Assembly: GCA_013397795.1 (NCBI GenBank)
Contig: VZTJ01000764.1
Span: forward strand, 742,854-806,853
Direction of reading: 5' to 3'
Source: Orthonyx spaldingii
Taxonomy: Eukaryota; Chordata; Aves; Passeriformes; Orthonychidae
Length of the DNA stretch: 64,000 nucleotides
Under the pieces are notes generated by a model. It worked only from the letters and a program-made list of their open reading frames with translations. It searched no databases and was not told the DNA's origin. Positions within the stretch are counted from its first letter, which is position 1, and each line of letters begins with the position of its first letter. The position numbers and the translations under genes were made by a program. Shown here piece by piece: positions 49,411 through 63,200 of this stretch.

Positions 49411-51699
49411 TTGTACACTACTGATTCCTAATGATTTAGTAAATGCATGTACTGGTCAGGAAGTCCGGGGAATACCGCGAAGCTACAGTACCACCAGTGA
49501 TGGAATGATATTGCAACACAAGTAACTAGAAGACCAAATCCAAGATTTATTAACAGCTAGTGATCAAAAAAGTCTAGAGACATGAAGCCATTTACCATGA
49601 CTAAATAAACCAGTGTGGATTCCTTGAGGCACTTGGGAACTGCTGGCATTAAACAGGATGAAGAAGGTGACAAACTCCTGATAGACCACCATGAGATCTG
49701 GTTGGATCAGGACAAAAACAGATCTGCAAATAGACCTAATAAACAAAATGCAGATTTGGGCAAAAAATGCTGGATTCCTCTAAAGGGCTTGACATCATCA
49801 TCCCTCAAAAATAAACCAGTGCTGTGAAAAAGCTAACAAAAAAAAAAAAAAAGTGTGTTGACTTAACAGTACTTGTTTTGAGCTGTGCATTCCTGGTGTA
49901 AAAACAGGCCAAACTGTACCATGAAGAGCTGGTATCAGTTTTTCTTTTCTTCTAGTTAGTGTACCATGAGTTCAACTGAAACTCAAAATCCACGTTTTCT
50001 AAGGGACCAGGGGACCAGCAACGCTGAGGCTGCTGGATGAGGGCGAAGGGTTAGCACTGGGCCAGGTGGGAAGGCAGTCAACTGGAGTTTCCAAACTCAA
50101 ACACCGATTTCCGAAGAGTGGAGCTACATCTAAGACAACCCTGGTTCAAAGGCTCCCATCAGACTGTTTCCACTGTGAGCACGTGGGAATTCCCTGCCTC
50201 GGTCCCCTCCTGCAGCCTGAGGGACCAGCAGGAGACTCCTGCCACCGCCAGCTAAAAATCCTTTCATATTAGGACAACCTTCTGTCAGAATCCTTTTGGG
50301 ACAATGACAGATAATCACACTAAATTATGAATAAAAGAAGCAATGTCTTCTTTCTGGAAAAGGACCAAAACTGAGGGGAAAAGGCTCCTGGAAGTATTTC
50401 TAACAGATCTCTGGAAAACTGTCTACAGCTTATCAGTGAATATATCTCGGCACGAAGAATGTACAATTCCAAGAGCATTTGATATCTTGATATAATTTAC
50501 ATATATAAAAATGTGATGCAAATTTATATAATGTTAATTTACAGAAATCCAAATTTTTACTAGAAGGGGACAGAGCCAAATTAAATGGGAACAATGGACA
50601 AGATGTAAAATAGTTGCTCTTCCCATACCTCTTGTAGGGGTTTTCCTGATTCATGATAAAAGTATAAAGCAACACACTTTGTTCACCAAAATACATTGCT
50701 GATAAATCTGCAGTGATTTTCCATGGCAGTTCCACAACTCCTGAAATGACTTGGAATTTTAATTAATATTTCCTCTCACTGCAACCCGGTTTGCTTAAAA
50801 AAATTACATTACAGTTACTCAACACTTCTTTAAGCGATGAAACCCAAGCAAAAATCTATTTATTGGTATCCAAATCCCCATATAAATCAACAGTCAGTAT
50901 TTCGTTGCAATTGGCCCCACAATTTACAAGGCCAAACCACTATGGAAGTATATAGGACAAGATATTTATTGCAACCCATCCAAAGTTTCTTGACTGTTGA
51001 TTCCATATCTGCTTCCTGGAGTCCTGCTCAACGTTTATATAAGATGATTGCTTTTAATCTTTCTGTATTTGCTTCAGACATGCCCTGACAACCACTTAGG
51101 AAAGTGGTATTTTCCTGACAAAATGAATCATTTGTCTTCTACCACCAAGTTGCAGATCTTTGTTACACAAATAGAAAGGCTAGAACATGCCCTAGGAAGT
51201 CTCTTTCTCTGCTTTGAAATTACAGGGAGCAGATATACTCAATTTGAAAATCCTGTGATAAAAAAAATTAAAATTGAAAAAAAAGTGGCACAATTTCCTG
51301 AAGCACGAGCTCATAATGGGAACAACATACTGTGACAAGTAGATTGCAAGAGGAAAAATACAGCGTGGAATTGCACAACTCCTTTCTAAGTCAAAGTACT
51401 GACACCATGTTCTGCTGAGAAAACCTTTTGTGCCTCTGATTTAATGATAAATTTCATGTGACTTTTCCTGGTTGGAGGAATGGAACAGAAACAAAACCAA
51501 AACACTGTCCTGACGTGTTAGCATTAAGCATCTCCTTTAAGAAATAAACTTCGTGTCTTTGATTGTTACATAAAAGTTCTATTTCCAGCCTGAACAAGAG
51601 GGAGAAACAGAACAAGAAAATAACCACAACTATTCTCAAACCAAGAATCCATTAAAGGCCTAAAAACATGAAGGAGAAATCCTTTTTAAGGAAGAAAAG
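49411..51699. other. Single-copy DNA
   Basis: No gene or interspersed repeat recognised. A15 at 49,838-49,852. The 70-codon frame at 49,615-49,827 has no recognised domain. Confidence 0.4.
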
Positions 51700-52280
51700 A
51701 CTTCGATTTCCAGCCCTATAGTCCAGTTTTCACCACTTTTGCTTGGCAAACTGTGGTCAGTGCTAAACTCCTACTCACCTTGTGCATCTATAACAGTCTC
51801 ACTCTCCTCAAACTCACGTCCTTCACAGTATTAACCACTTCTGGTTTTTCCAGCTTTGACCTTCCCAAGGCTATCACTTCCTAACTCCATTCTCTGACAT
51901 GTCTTTCCTTCCCAGAAATGAGCTCTCCTCCTCCAACCTCCACCGAGGTTCAGTCGCTGACATCCTGCTCCTTCCTCTGCCCATCCTGTTCCTTGATCTG
52001 AGCAAACTCCATCACTCTTACGCTGACAACTCACACTCTCTGTTTCTCCAAGATGAAACTAATATTAAATTTTGCAAAGGTGCAGAGCGTGCATTCAGTT
52101 AAGACCAAAGCAGAACCATCACTTTGCTCTCCATCCTCCCTGGAGACCTCAGCCATCTCTAATTTTTCCTCTCAGCAGACAATGCCATCAGGCCACTGCT
52201 TCAGGGCAGAGCATCATCAGAAATTTGTCCTCACTCTTGCTGAGTCTTTTTGGACAGATTTAAGTTGTGTTGTTTCTACT
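51700..52280 (+). mobile_element. L2-type LINE reverse-transcriptase relic
   Basis: The plus strand reads 'LLLPLPILFLDLSKLHHSYA' followed by 'DNSHSLFL' at about 51,968-52,047. From knowledge of L2 elements this is the segment just before and over the catalytic block (an upstream PLG-I-I stretch, then HSYADDTQLYLS); here the second catalytic aspartate is replaced (YADN). Further on, 'gttaagaccaaagcagaacc' (52,099) fits the L2 LN-x-x-KTE-x-L motif, and 'aatttttcctctcagcagac' with 'aatgcc' (about 52,160) fits its next conserved words. The upstream pyrimidine-rich text (51,790-51,960) agrees with L2 codon texture. Frameshifts are present. L2 has long been extinct in birds, so this is a very old fossil. 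Confidence 0.6.
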
Positions 52281-54575
52281 CTGCAAGCTTCACAACTGAT
52301 GAGGAACAGCATCTTCTTATGACCTTGAAGTCATCTATTATACTTTTTCCCAATGGCCTTTATGATAACCATGTTCTTCCACCAGGCTTTTGCCAAACAC
52401 TTGGCATTTTCTTCCCTTATTCTTTTCCTCACCTCCGTCTTTAAGCCCCTGCATTTAATTGGCTTTGGTGACTCAGGCACAACCCAAGGGGTTTTTTTTC
52501 CCCTTATTTGTGTATAAAAGATGTAACTGCAGTTGCTCACCTACATTTTCTGTTTACTAAGGATACACATCACCATTTTCCAGCTCACTGTATCTGCCTT
52601 CAAGCTTTCTGGCTTTTACAGACAGCATTATTCCTACATACGTCATCTTTTTTCCCCTTGACAAAAATCCCCCACCAGTGTCTCTTTGTTAGAATACAAC
52701 AAATCATAATTATTAGTCAACAGTATAAATGTCCACCACGTGACAAAAGCAAATCTGGGGCTCTTCCTTTGCTGAAAACCCTTTGGTTCAGAGTTGCTTC
52801 CTACTTCTAGCCTATTTCATCTGCAAGCTGAAATAGAGAGTGACCTCTCCATATGGCACTTTCAACATATGGAAAAAAGATACAGATGCACAAATGTTTT
52901 GTCTAAAGCACAGAGAAATTGCAAAGCACCCTTCAGTTCCAATTTATTGTCTTTGCACTGATACCATAATTTAGAAAAATTAAAATGTTCCAACGTTTGT
53001 GTTTGATAATAACGAACATTTCTAAAGCAGTTTTTCAGATGCTCTTTTTGAAAGAATGGACTATATAGGTCTTCAGTAGTAAGCAAAAAGGTCTTTTGTG
53101 AAGAAAACTACCAGTTACTGATGTCTATCAGACAATCAAATGTGCCCCTGTGTGGGCTGTACACACATTCTCAGAACAGACCTGCTGATGACTGATGCTG
53201 CTGCTTTCAGAGAAATTAATTTTTTCCTTCAAAATCCTTCAGAAAGTTAGGTTGGTTTTTTTAGCAATAATCCCAAAATATTTCAAATCATGTGAATAAA
53301 TATCTCAAGTTATTTAACCAAAATAACACGGGCATAGCCACAGAGAGAACACTCTTTTTATTTTCATGAAAAGGACAAAGGTTCAACACCATAAAGTTCA
53401 AACCCATATGGAGAAACAGCAGGATGAAGTTTACTAATATGTCCTAAGATCTGAAACACAGACTTGATCTAAAATAAAAACTCAACCCCTCAGATGCTTC
53501 TGCTTCACCCTCTGTATTCAAGAGCTTAAACTACGAGATGTACATGGCCAACTATTCTGCAATGTTGGTACCCACAAGCACTTCTACAGATCTAAAAGCA
53601 CTGTCCAACCTCACAACCAACCCATCTCCAGCAAGGGATGCAGGTCAGTGATCTCCAAAGAGCTGGCCCTGAAAGGTCCGGGATGAAGAGAATCTTTATG
53701 AGCAACCAGGACACGCTGCTCCCACCAACTGAATTTCCAAAGTGGCCGGGTTGAATGCGACACAGGGATGCAAAATGCTCCTGTTCAGGCATTTCCTCTT
53801 CAACAAGACGAAAGTTTTTATTGCAGGCCCTGGTGACAACACAAGCAGGTGATGTTGGGCACGTGTAATCGAAGCACAGAGAGTGTTGAGAATATTAATT
53901 CAAGGAGCTCCACCTGCTCAAGAGCAGACAGGGCACCACAACTCAGAAAGACCCATGAGGGCTTTAAGAGTATCCAACATGGCACCATCCCCTGACCAGG
54001 ACACAGCACAGCTGTTTCAGAGTAACCTGGCTCCACCAGGAAAAGCAAAGCAAATAAAATTAGACTTTGCAGAAAGCAGATTTGAACAACTCAAGTGGTT
54101 TGTCCTTCCGTCTTCCGTGACAGCAATGCCACTACATCTGTTTGAAGAAGTTTCTCTGCAGCGGCACCTTCAAACTGTAACTTGCTGCATGTGCTCTCTC
54201 CTTCTCCTTATCTCCAGGTGTTAAAATCAAGTTAATCTCTCAGCAGAAATGCACACATTGCTGTCCTTGGACCATGTGCACCTCATCCCACGCAAGCCTT
54301 GCTGATGCTACATGATCATAAACCAGAGGAAGAAAAGAACTGCAGGGTAACAGAAACTGGAGGTGCATGTGGGCCAGAAGAAATGCTCCTTAGTAATAAA
54401 GTCAGAATATCTGACAGAAAAAAACGATACCCCATTATGGCCCCTGGTCGGGGTACTTAGCTCTTTGTTTCCCCACAATGCTTTTATAGGGTTGATCCAT
54501 CCTTTCCCCAGCTGCTCTCACAAATACATCCTGTCCCACAGTAAATTCAGTGTACTTAAGATGTGCTGCACTTCA
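52281..54575. other. Single-copy DNA
   Basis: No gene or repeat recognised with confidence. The first few hundred bases are pyrimidine-rich and might be more eroded L2, but I find no motif there. Frames at 53,818-54,048 (minus) and 53,883-54,224 (plus) overlap and have no domains. Confidence 0.4.
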
Positions 54576-54605
54576 TCCACTAGAGCATCCAGTAGAGCAT
54601 CCATC
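54576..54605. repeat. Short 12-base tandem repeat, about 2.5 units
   Basis: 'catccactagag', 'catccagtagag' and 'catccatctg' follow one another. Too short to matter functionally; likely replication slippage. Confidence 0.7.
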
Positions 54606-57060
54606 TGCTCTATTCCCACTCTGATCCAGCTCCCACCTGGCTGGGACAGCCCAGAATCTCATGGCAGAAGATGGGCACGGCAACCTGGGGCTCAGCTGGG
54701 AGCTTTCCACTGAGAGCCTGCCAACATTTCCTTGAATCCATTCTTCCCACTATGCTCTCCCATACCCACAGCAACTGTGAAATCACTATTAATTATGCCC
54801 TTTTGCCTGACCCACTTATCTCGGAATTGCAGTATCTGGGATGGGCTAAAAACAGGGAAAAAAAAGAGGAGGGAAGCTGCTCATTTTGCTTCATGGACAA
54901 CTCCTTCTAGAAAAACCAACTGTGTTCTGATTTTCACCACTATTTTTCTCTTTCTTTCCTTTCTTCTTCAACTTCTCTTCTGTATCTTCTTTTTGTTTCT
55001 CTCTGCAAGAAGAGGAATCGGGTTAGGAAAAAGGAACGATGGAGAACGCTGATCTAAATTGCTTCACATCTTCAAATATGTAGAGAGAAGATGATGGGGC
55101 GTGGGAAGGGAATGAAGCCCTGTGGGTTTTCTTTTCCAGATGACTTTCTTTCCTTCTGGCTCATGACTGAACGAGATATGAGAGAATAAGAACTGCTGGA
55201 GATTTTGGCAAATACTGAAAAGGAGAACATGCAACTACAATTATTCGGTGAATAAGAAGCAAATGCTAAAGAAAAATAAACCCCACAAATACAGATTATG
55301 GTCTCTTTCCAGAGGGAGAAAGTTTTATTCAGTCTGAATTAAATGTGTTTATTTTTCACATGAATTCAAGCATGGATTTAATATAAAATTCACAAATACC
55401 TGTGTCAAATACCGCAAGGAACACCAGCTTAGAGGCATCAGAAAGCATTCTTTTATTATAAGAGAGAAGACACGTGGTTCTGTTTCCTGAAGGATGACAA
55501 GGAACCAGAGAGAGATGAAAGCACAACCTTAATATTGCAACTGACAGTGTTAAAATGCTCTTGCCTACACATTAGGAGGCAGCACCACGCACTTTTTGTT
55601 TACATTGACTTCTGCAAGGAAAACAGATTAAAACTGACCGTGGTGTTGTGTAGTGCTGTCTGGAACAAGGTTAATTTCTGGTTCAGAAGAAAGGACTGTC
55701 ATGACAAAAACAGAGTACATGAACATGCCTGGGTTTGTTCCCACAGAATGTGAGCTACTCTCCAGGTACTGAAGCGGAAGGCACCGTGCTGCAGCTGCCC
55801 ACAGAGATCCATGTTTCCCACTAAAATGGCTCACACGTCCTTCCTCATCACCCCTGCACAAACCAACAGAGCCATGAGAACTGCAAACCCACCAGCACTG
55901 AACACAAGCATGGAAAATGAGTATTTATTTAAACATAAGCTGTTCTTGAGATGCCCTTTCATGGTTTTGTTCTTGGGAAGGAAGGACACATTCAAAACCT
56001 CAGTCATTGTTTGTCTGCAGAGGTGATACCATCCATGCAATAAATGTACTATATGTGCCTGAGTATTTGCCTTCACCAACCAAATGCATCAGAGAAAACA
56101 TTTTGATTGTTTTTAACTCATTTAAAATGGAGGTATCTTTCACCAGGAAAAGAGTTTTCCATAGGAACAGGGTTTGCACTTCGTGACGTTTTCAGAAAGA
56201 CCTAAGAAATAATATAAAATAACAACTATTTCTGCCTCCTGCCAGGCTTGTTGGAGTATTTTAAAACAGCTTTGCTAAAATAAACCAACTTTTTTTTCCC
56301 CGAACAGATTTGCCACGAGGGAACCAAATCCTACCCTTATATGGCTACAGCAACACAAAAGTCACGAAAAAAGTACAAAATCTAGTCCATTTTTTAACTC
56401 ACGAAACAGGAATATTGAGATACAACAGGTTTAAAATCAGTTTCTTCAGAACTAGCAATAGTCAGATGCTTCAGAAAATAATGTTCCCAAAGATCACCTT
56501 CTGGTCCTTCACTCCATTCCTCTCCATTTAGCGAGATCTTAAACTATTAGAGCTACACAGCTAAAGCAGAGATTTTAAATCCACAGCCAGTATTCAGACT
56601 TTACCCACAGCAGTGTTTTACACACACAGACATGGTTACTTTTACCAGTAAAGAACTCAAACTGTTATGGCAAAAGCAGAAATTATTTAAACAACTTTGC
56701 CTACAACCACTGATCTTGCCTCAGTATTAAAACCCCAATACACACAAAGAGAAAGGAAAAGTCCTTAGTGTTAATCACTGAAAAAAGATCTTAAAAATAA
56801 TGGACTCTAAAATAGTTTACAAGGATCTAAAATAATGTCTGTGCTAAGCTAACACAGAACTCAAGCTATTTGGAAAAAAAAAAAAAAAAAATCAATGTTA
56901 AGATTAACGTTTTGGTTCTCTCCAAGGCAGGACAAATTGCAGAAGAAAAAAGGTTGAAAAGCCAAAGGTTTTCTCTTCCATTTTACCAAATTTCTGCTGT
57001 GGATCTTATTCTATTTAAGAAGTTAGATAAGAAGCAAATTGCTCCAAAGCTGAACTGAAC
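54606..57060. other. Single-copy DNA
   Basis: No gene or interspersed repeat recognised. A18 at 56,874-56,891. Confidence 0.4.
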
Positions 57061-57230
57061 CCCACCTAAGGTTAAGCGAACGCCAAACACAGACCACTTC
57101 CTTTGGGTTCTTGGTAGAAGAACAAAATATCACCAAAATATGCAGCAACAAAGGGCGCTGCTACGGCAGCTCGTACGAGCAGTTCCACATCTGATGTCTG
57201 CAGCGTTCCAAGTCTGTGTAAGTAAACTTT
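57061..57230 (+). promoter_or_regulatory. CpG-enriched patch with a palindrome and a consensus splice donor
   Basis: Seven CpGs occur between about 57,076 and 57,208, against a nearly CpG-free background. The patch includes the perfect 12-base palindrome gctcgtacgagc at 57,169-57,180 and ends at a GTAAGT donor (57,218-57,223). A frame without stops runs from a TGA near 57,055 to the donor (about 54 codons) but has no recognised domain. It could be a first or non-coding exon of an unrecognised transcript, a small regulatory element, or chance. No matching acceptor or partner exon was found. Confidence 0.2.
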
Positions 57231-60200
57231 AAAGGATCTTGAGAGAGAAAGTTATTTTCATCCTCTTTTTTCATTATCCGACACTACCAGTTGAGTCGTA
57301 TAGGAGATTTTACTGTAGCACATACAAAAGCAGCGGCACACCAGTGAGCACTTCATTAATTAAAAGCCAGAAAAGGAAGTTTGCTAAACGAAGCAAATGT
57401 TCTTATCACTCCTATCTATATTCATTAAAACTGACAGGAAACCAAATATCACCATCTGTCTACTTGCAATAAAGACACTAAAAACAGCTCCGGGGTAGAA
57501 GAATAATATAAAGTATAAAACTGCAGTTTTTCAAGTTTCAGTTTGAAATGGACAAGAGAGGAACTGATGTCAGATGAGGGAGAATGAAGGATGACAAGGA
57601 GCTGGTACACGAGACTGAAAAAAGAAATTACATGCTTTAGAATACAAATTGAAGCCCCTTTGAAATCTCAGAAAACAAACAATAAACTCAAGTTTTTTCA
57701 TTCGGATCAATGGCTCTGGAAAAAGCCAAGTGTTGCAACGGCAGCTCATTTGCCTATTTAGAAATAACTGCTACCAAAAACAGTCAGAAAACTGTATTAT
57801 GCAACATAAACTGTGAATTTTTAATGGTCAAGCAAGTCCCAGGAAACACTTGTGCTTTATTATGTCCTGATGCACTCTCTTCAGATTTACAAGAGATCAT
57901 TCTTTTAATTATTCCTATATTTGGACTTTGCTTGCAAATCAGCAACTTGGTATAAAATTAAGTAAGATCTGATGAAAGAAAAAGGATGGCAGAGGTACCA
58001 ACTTAGCTCTGAAAAAAAAATCAGGGCTCACACCAGCAGTGGCAGAGGTCAACCGAAGGTCACTGATTTAAGGTACTTTCCAGCATTTCTACAATTCCTA
58101 CTTTCTCGTAATCACCCTTTTCTTTTTTTTTTGCACTGCAGGGGAGAGGAAAGAAAAAACGAATAGATGGTAATAAGATATTTAATGACAGAAATGAAAA
58201 TAAACTACTGCTCACACTCTCAAGAGCACAACTCCCTGTCGTTAATTCTGCACCATTCCCCAGCTGCATTTTGCATAGCAATGAAAAGCACTTCCAGTTC
58301 CTCTCAATGCTGCATAAAATATTAGCTCCATAGTCACAGTTTTTAAGCCTAAATAAGGTTAAAGTAATTTAAGGCTGAGATAAACAGAAAAAAAAGAAAA
58401 TTCGTTGTTACAAGTCTCGCAGCCCCCTCCGGTGCCGAGGTACCGGAGCACATATGGTGTGGAGCAGATCCCTGGGATACCTACAGGAAGCACAAATGGG
58501 GTCAGGAGAGGAGGAGCAAGGGAGTTCAAGACTAAATCAAAGCCTTATTGATTTTTATTATTATGTTCCTCCAGGATGGTACTTTCTTTTTTTCTTTTTT
58601 AGTTTAATTTTCTGTCCTAAGAACAATAATTCATACCTCGAAAAAGGCTCTCATTAATATTCTATGAGAATGCTTTTTTAGCCTCAATACAATTACAGCA
58701 GAGCAATTATTATTCTTCTGTTAATACTTTAACAATACTAACAGAACTATTAACAGCTCAGCATAAGCATGAGGCATTTGTGAAACAGAATTGTAGGGCT
58801 GTTTACTAAAGAAACCACAACAAAATGATACAAGTTAAATAAAATCCGAGGGTAAAAAAGTTACTGTAAACTGATGTGCAAATGTGCCATCTGATTCCTC
58901 CTTGATTCTGAGGAATCTCCTTGTGAAAATCAAGTCAATCTATAAGGATATAGGAAAACCAAATATTTTTAAGTCAAGGTTGAAATTCAAGAGTTAATTC
59001 TCTTTTATGTTCAATATATAACAGAGACATCCATTTGTGTATGCCAGTGCAATCACTGGGATGCTTAGAAAGGATTTGGTAGGCAAACGTGGAGATATGT
59101 AACAGAAGACAAAACACAAAACCATCCATAAAAAAGTCCTGAGTGTGCTGTAAAAATGCATCCAGGCTGATGCTGGAGAATGTTTGTTTATTCTGAGGTG
59201 GTTATACAGCATCTAAAACACAAAAGAAACATTGCTGCGATGAGAGGGAAAAGTCAGTGCTGACATGTTACCTTTACAAACCTTTTAATAAAAAGCTACA
59301 TAGTAAGGGCAACAAGCACAACCCAGATTATTAGATTTTGGAAAATTTTATTTTATATATGCCTTGTTAGAGCTCCTATTTTCCTACTGAGAGTAGTAAC
59401 TGTGGAAGTTGAATTTAAAATTATTTGCTAATAGGAGGCACAGAAGACTCAGGTTCTTCAGGAGCATGGATAATCAGTGGAAAAGGTGAAATTCCCTGGC
59501 AAAAAGCAAAAGCACAATTCACTCCTGCAGTCCTCCTGTCCATGGCTGCCACAGCAACAGGGTGTAAATCAAAGCATCTTCCACAGCACACGTTGAAGAA
59601 AACCAGCCCCAGACTCCAGGCTCCTTAGATTTGAGACAGCCAGGCTGGGAAAATCCTTCTGGGGAACTGAGAAAAGATCAATTTCCTACAATCCTCTTAA
59701 AAAGGTAAATGAAGCTCAATCCTGAAACGCGCGGTGTCTTAGTCCTTCCCGTTCCCATACTGGTGAAGCTGCTTCTGCACTGCTTTCCTTTAATCATGGG
59801 AAACTTTGTTCTAATATCATATACACACAATGCTGCCAGTATTATTCATTTATGTTTATTTATACACATATATATGAAAACATCAACTTATTAAAGACCA
59901 GTATGGAGATTTTTAATCTTGTACCCACCTTGTCTATGAGCTGATAAATCTCCTTTGCCTGGTCTGTACCCACAGACAAAGCTGTCCTTTCTGTAAGGTA
60001 CCACAAAGCAGCCACTTTTTCTGGTTGTACCAACCCCCTTCTTGCTCGCAGGATTATGTAAACTGTGTTTAAATTCAAGATGGGTTTTGCCCTTTTGTGC
60101 TCAAATGCATCCTCTTCTCTTCATCCTGATACATACAATAAAGCCTGGATTTGTCAGGTTTGATCCTAGCTTGCAGTATGACTTATTTTGGTGAGCAGTT

Positions 60201-63200
60201 TGCTTTAACACCTCCTCATCCACTGTAACACCTCCTGGATATTACTCTTGAATTCGCTTTAGATAGTCAATAACAGTTTTCCATACACCTTTGTAAAAGC
60301 TTCCCTAAAAATCTACTTTTAAGTGACTGCTACAGTGACAATACCCCAGTCACAACGCCCTCGTGTCTGTTATTTAAAGTACAGCATCATCACCTCTGCA
60401 CACCAGTGATGTAAGTAAGGCTTGTCACGCTTTTGCTCTAGAGCATTAAAAAACCTGACCCAAAACCAAGTCCATCCTAAGTGTACCTTTTAATCCACAC
60501 AAAGCCAAAATAATTTATTACTATTTACATTGCTTTAATAGTTTTTTCGAGTTGCTATTTAGATGGTCTTAGTAGTAATGACTGCAGCAAGCTGGAACAG
60601 GTTTGCCACAAAACAGAACCCAGGGCAGCACTAAAAATAAAACCTGGGTGTCTTGAAGCCTGGGAAAAATACAGCAATGCTCCAAGGGTGTCAGCACAAA
60701 CCTGCAAAACAAATTTTCTACACAGACAGCATTTCTTACTCATCAATTTGAATGGACAGATATTTACAGACAGAGAATAATTCCATTTCTACAGGTTTCT
60801 TGGACACTCCCATCACTCACGTTCCCCTTTCCCATGTGTTTCTTCTCCCACACATAAATTGTCTGCCCTCTACCATCTTTCTTGCCTCAAACCAGGCCCA
60901 GGCCAACTATTTCTCCATGTCCTGGTTTTGCCTTTCTCTCCCCTGTGCCCAAATGATGTGATGCAGGTGATGGCTGAACCTGCCAGGGGGAGGTCTCAGT
61001 GAGCTCCAGTGCAGGAGGTATCACCTCTTGGGTAACAAGCCAACCTTTTTTGCCATTTCTTTACACTACGCAGTAACTGTAGCCCCTTTTTTTTCTTTTT
61101 CCCAGCCTATCCCATTATTTCTCTCTCTTTTACATACTATCCATTACTTTTCAGGTTTTTTTCCTTTTTTTATTGTCCCATCCCTACCACAGTCTTTAAG
61201 AGAAAGCTGGGGCTGTTAAGTGTCTCATACCTGTCATTTCAGCATTATGATTAGGGAGCAGACTCTGAAAATCCTGATGCCTCCATAAAACTGGTAAACT
61301 AAGAAATCTCACCTTAGATTCCATCGCTTTATCACTGTGCTTGTATGCTTCCCTAGATACCTGCTGATCACCATCAGAGACAGGATATTGAATTGTAAGT
61401 GCTTGTTCTGAATCAGAACAGCTGTTCTTACAGATTTATTGCTAAAACAATATGGGTTCTGCCAGACCTAAGAAAACCAGCAAGAAATAAAGTTACAGAC
61501 TCTTGTATTTTATGGCAAGTAGCTTTGGTATTTGGAAATCCCCTATTTCTTTGTCTATGATTGTTAGACTGCTATGCAAAGAGAGTTAATTCTGGTAAAG
61601 ATCAACACATATGTAAAGTATCCAGATGACTTCTTTGATTGTGAAAGGAAACATTTAGATATGAAATTCAGCACAAAATACTTTTCAACTTCTGAGAAAT
61701 ATGGGTGAAAAGACTTTGAACATGATTACGTTAAGAGCATCGTCCTTACTAACATAAGAAAGAAAAATGATTTGTTGGAAAACACTCACCATTTGAGGTA
61801 TTCCATACTGTTTTCCAATGTTATTTTCCCAGAGACACCAAGAATGGTTTGGTTTTGTGGTTTGGGTGGGGTGGGGGAGAAGGTTGTTGATGTTTTGGGA
61901 AAATCTACCAAAGCTTGCTTTGTTTGCTTGCTGATCCTCAGCTACAGCAGTAAGTGGCTACTGACAGAGCTAACTTCAAAAGCCAGCTGCAGGACAAACT
62001 GGCATTATTTGATCCATTTAATCTAGAATTGAAAAACTTTTTAAAAAACATATAAAACAAACAAAATTTTAAAATTACTCCAAATAAATAGCAGGTTTCC
62101 TCCATGGCAAAGTCCCAAGCCCTGTTGGCCAAACCCTTCCAACCACACACACACACCCCTGGGTTTCAGATCCAAGTAAAACTCCACTCCCCTCCAGCCT
62201 TATCTTGCCAATTTCAGAGCAGGAGGAAAACATCCAGAGGACTCCACCAGAGGCAGAGCATGGACACACACACAGCAGCATTCCCAGGGGCCTGCTCCAC
62301 AGTTGGATTTTATTAAGGAATGCACACGCTCCTGTGCTCCAGTCAGAAATATTCAGGGGCTCCAGTGCATGAACAGTAACTCAATAACCACATTTCCTTG
62401 TCTGTATCATAAAATAAACACAGTCTCCGAGATGGACTCCATGGATTTATGTCCTTTCAAAAGAATTTAGTAATTGGAGGGAGAAAAAATAAAAGCACTA
62501 GTAAAGTGAACGGTTCAAAATGTGCAGTAAATAGTTTTGAAAGCAATGTTCTCATCTGGGAGTATTGCAACAGATGTTTATCATGAGCTACTGCAACAGT
62601 TAATCTAACTCCCAGCCAGATTACCTCTTTGCCTTTGGAAACAGGCCTTTTTTCCATGGGCAGCTCACAGAAAACAAGGGGATGCGCCAGACCTGGCAAC
62701 AAGCAGTTAACTGAATGAAGCAGGAGGAAAGGAAAAAAAAAAAGCCATAAAGCTCAACCAAATAAACTGATATCTGGCCCAAAAGACTTAGATGAACAGG
62801 TGTATGTGTGGGTGGGATTGGAAGGAAAAAAATAAAGAAAAACATTTAAACAAAGCCTCCATTGACATTCTGGTCACTGAAGTGGGTACACACAAAATGA
62901 GCCAAACAACATTTTTAAGCAATTCAGCAAATAATGGATTTTTTTTGTTTAATGGAGAAGGATAGGAAATATGATTATTGAACTTGGGTTTCAAAATGTG
63001 GTGGCAATAAGCCACAGTAACAACTCCGAGGTTGCTCTATTCGAAGATATTCTGAGGAAGAATGAAGAAAGAAAGGTACAAAACTACGTATGCAATCTGG
63101 TATTTACTCCTTAAAGATACAAATGCAAATCACAACTTAAAGCACCCTTATTTAAAGCCGAAATTACCATTTCTTAACGAATGCAAATCAGATCCCTGTT

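Noticed and set aside
60975..61005. Possible CTCF site 'tgccagggggagg'
   Set aside because: Only the central G-run fits; flanking positions of the CTCF motif do not match well enough to call.
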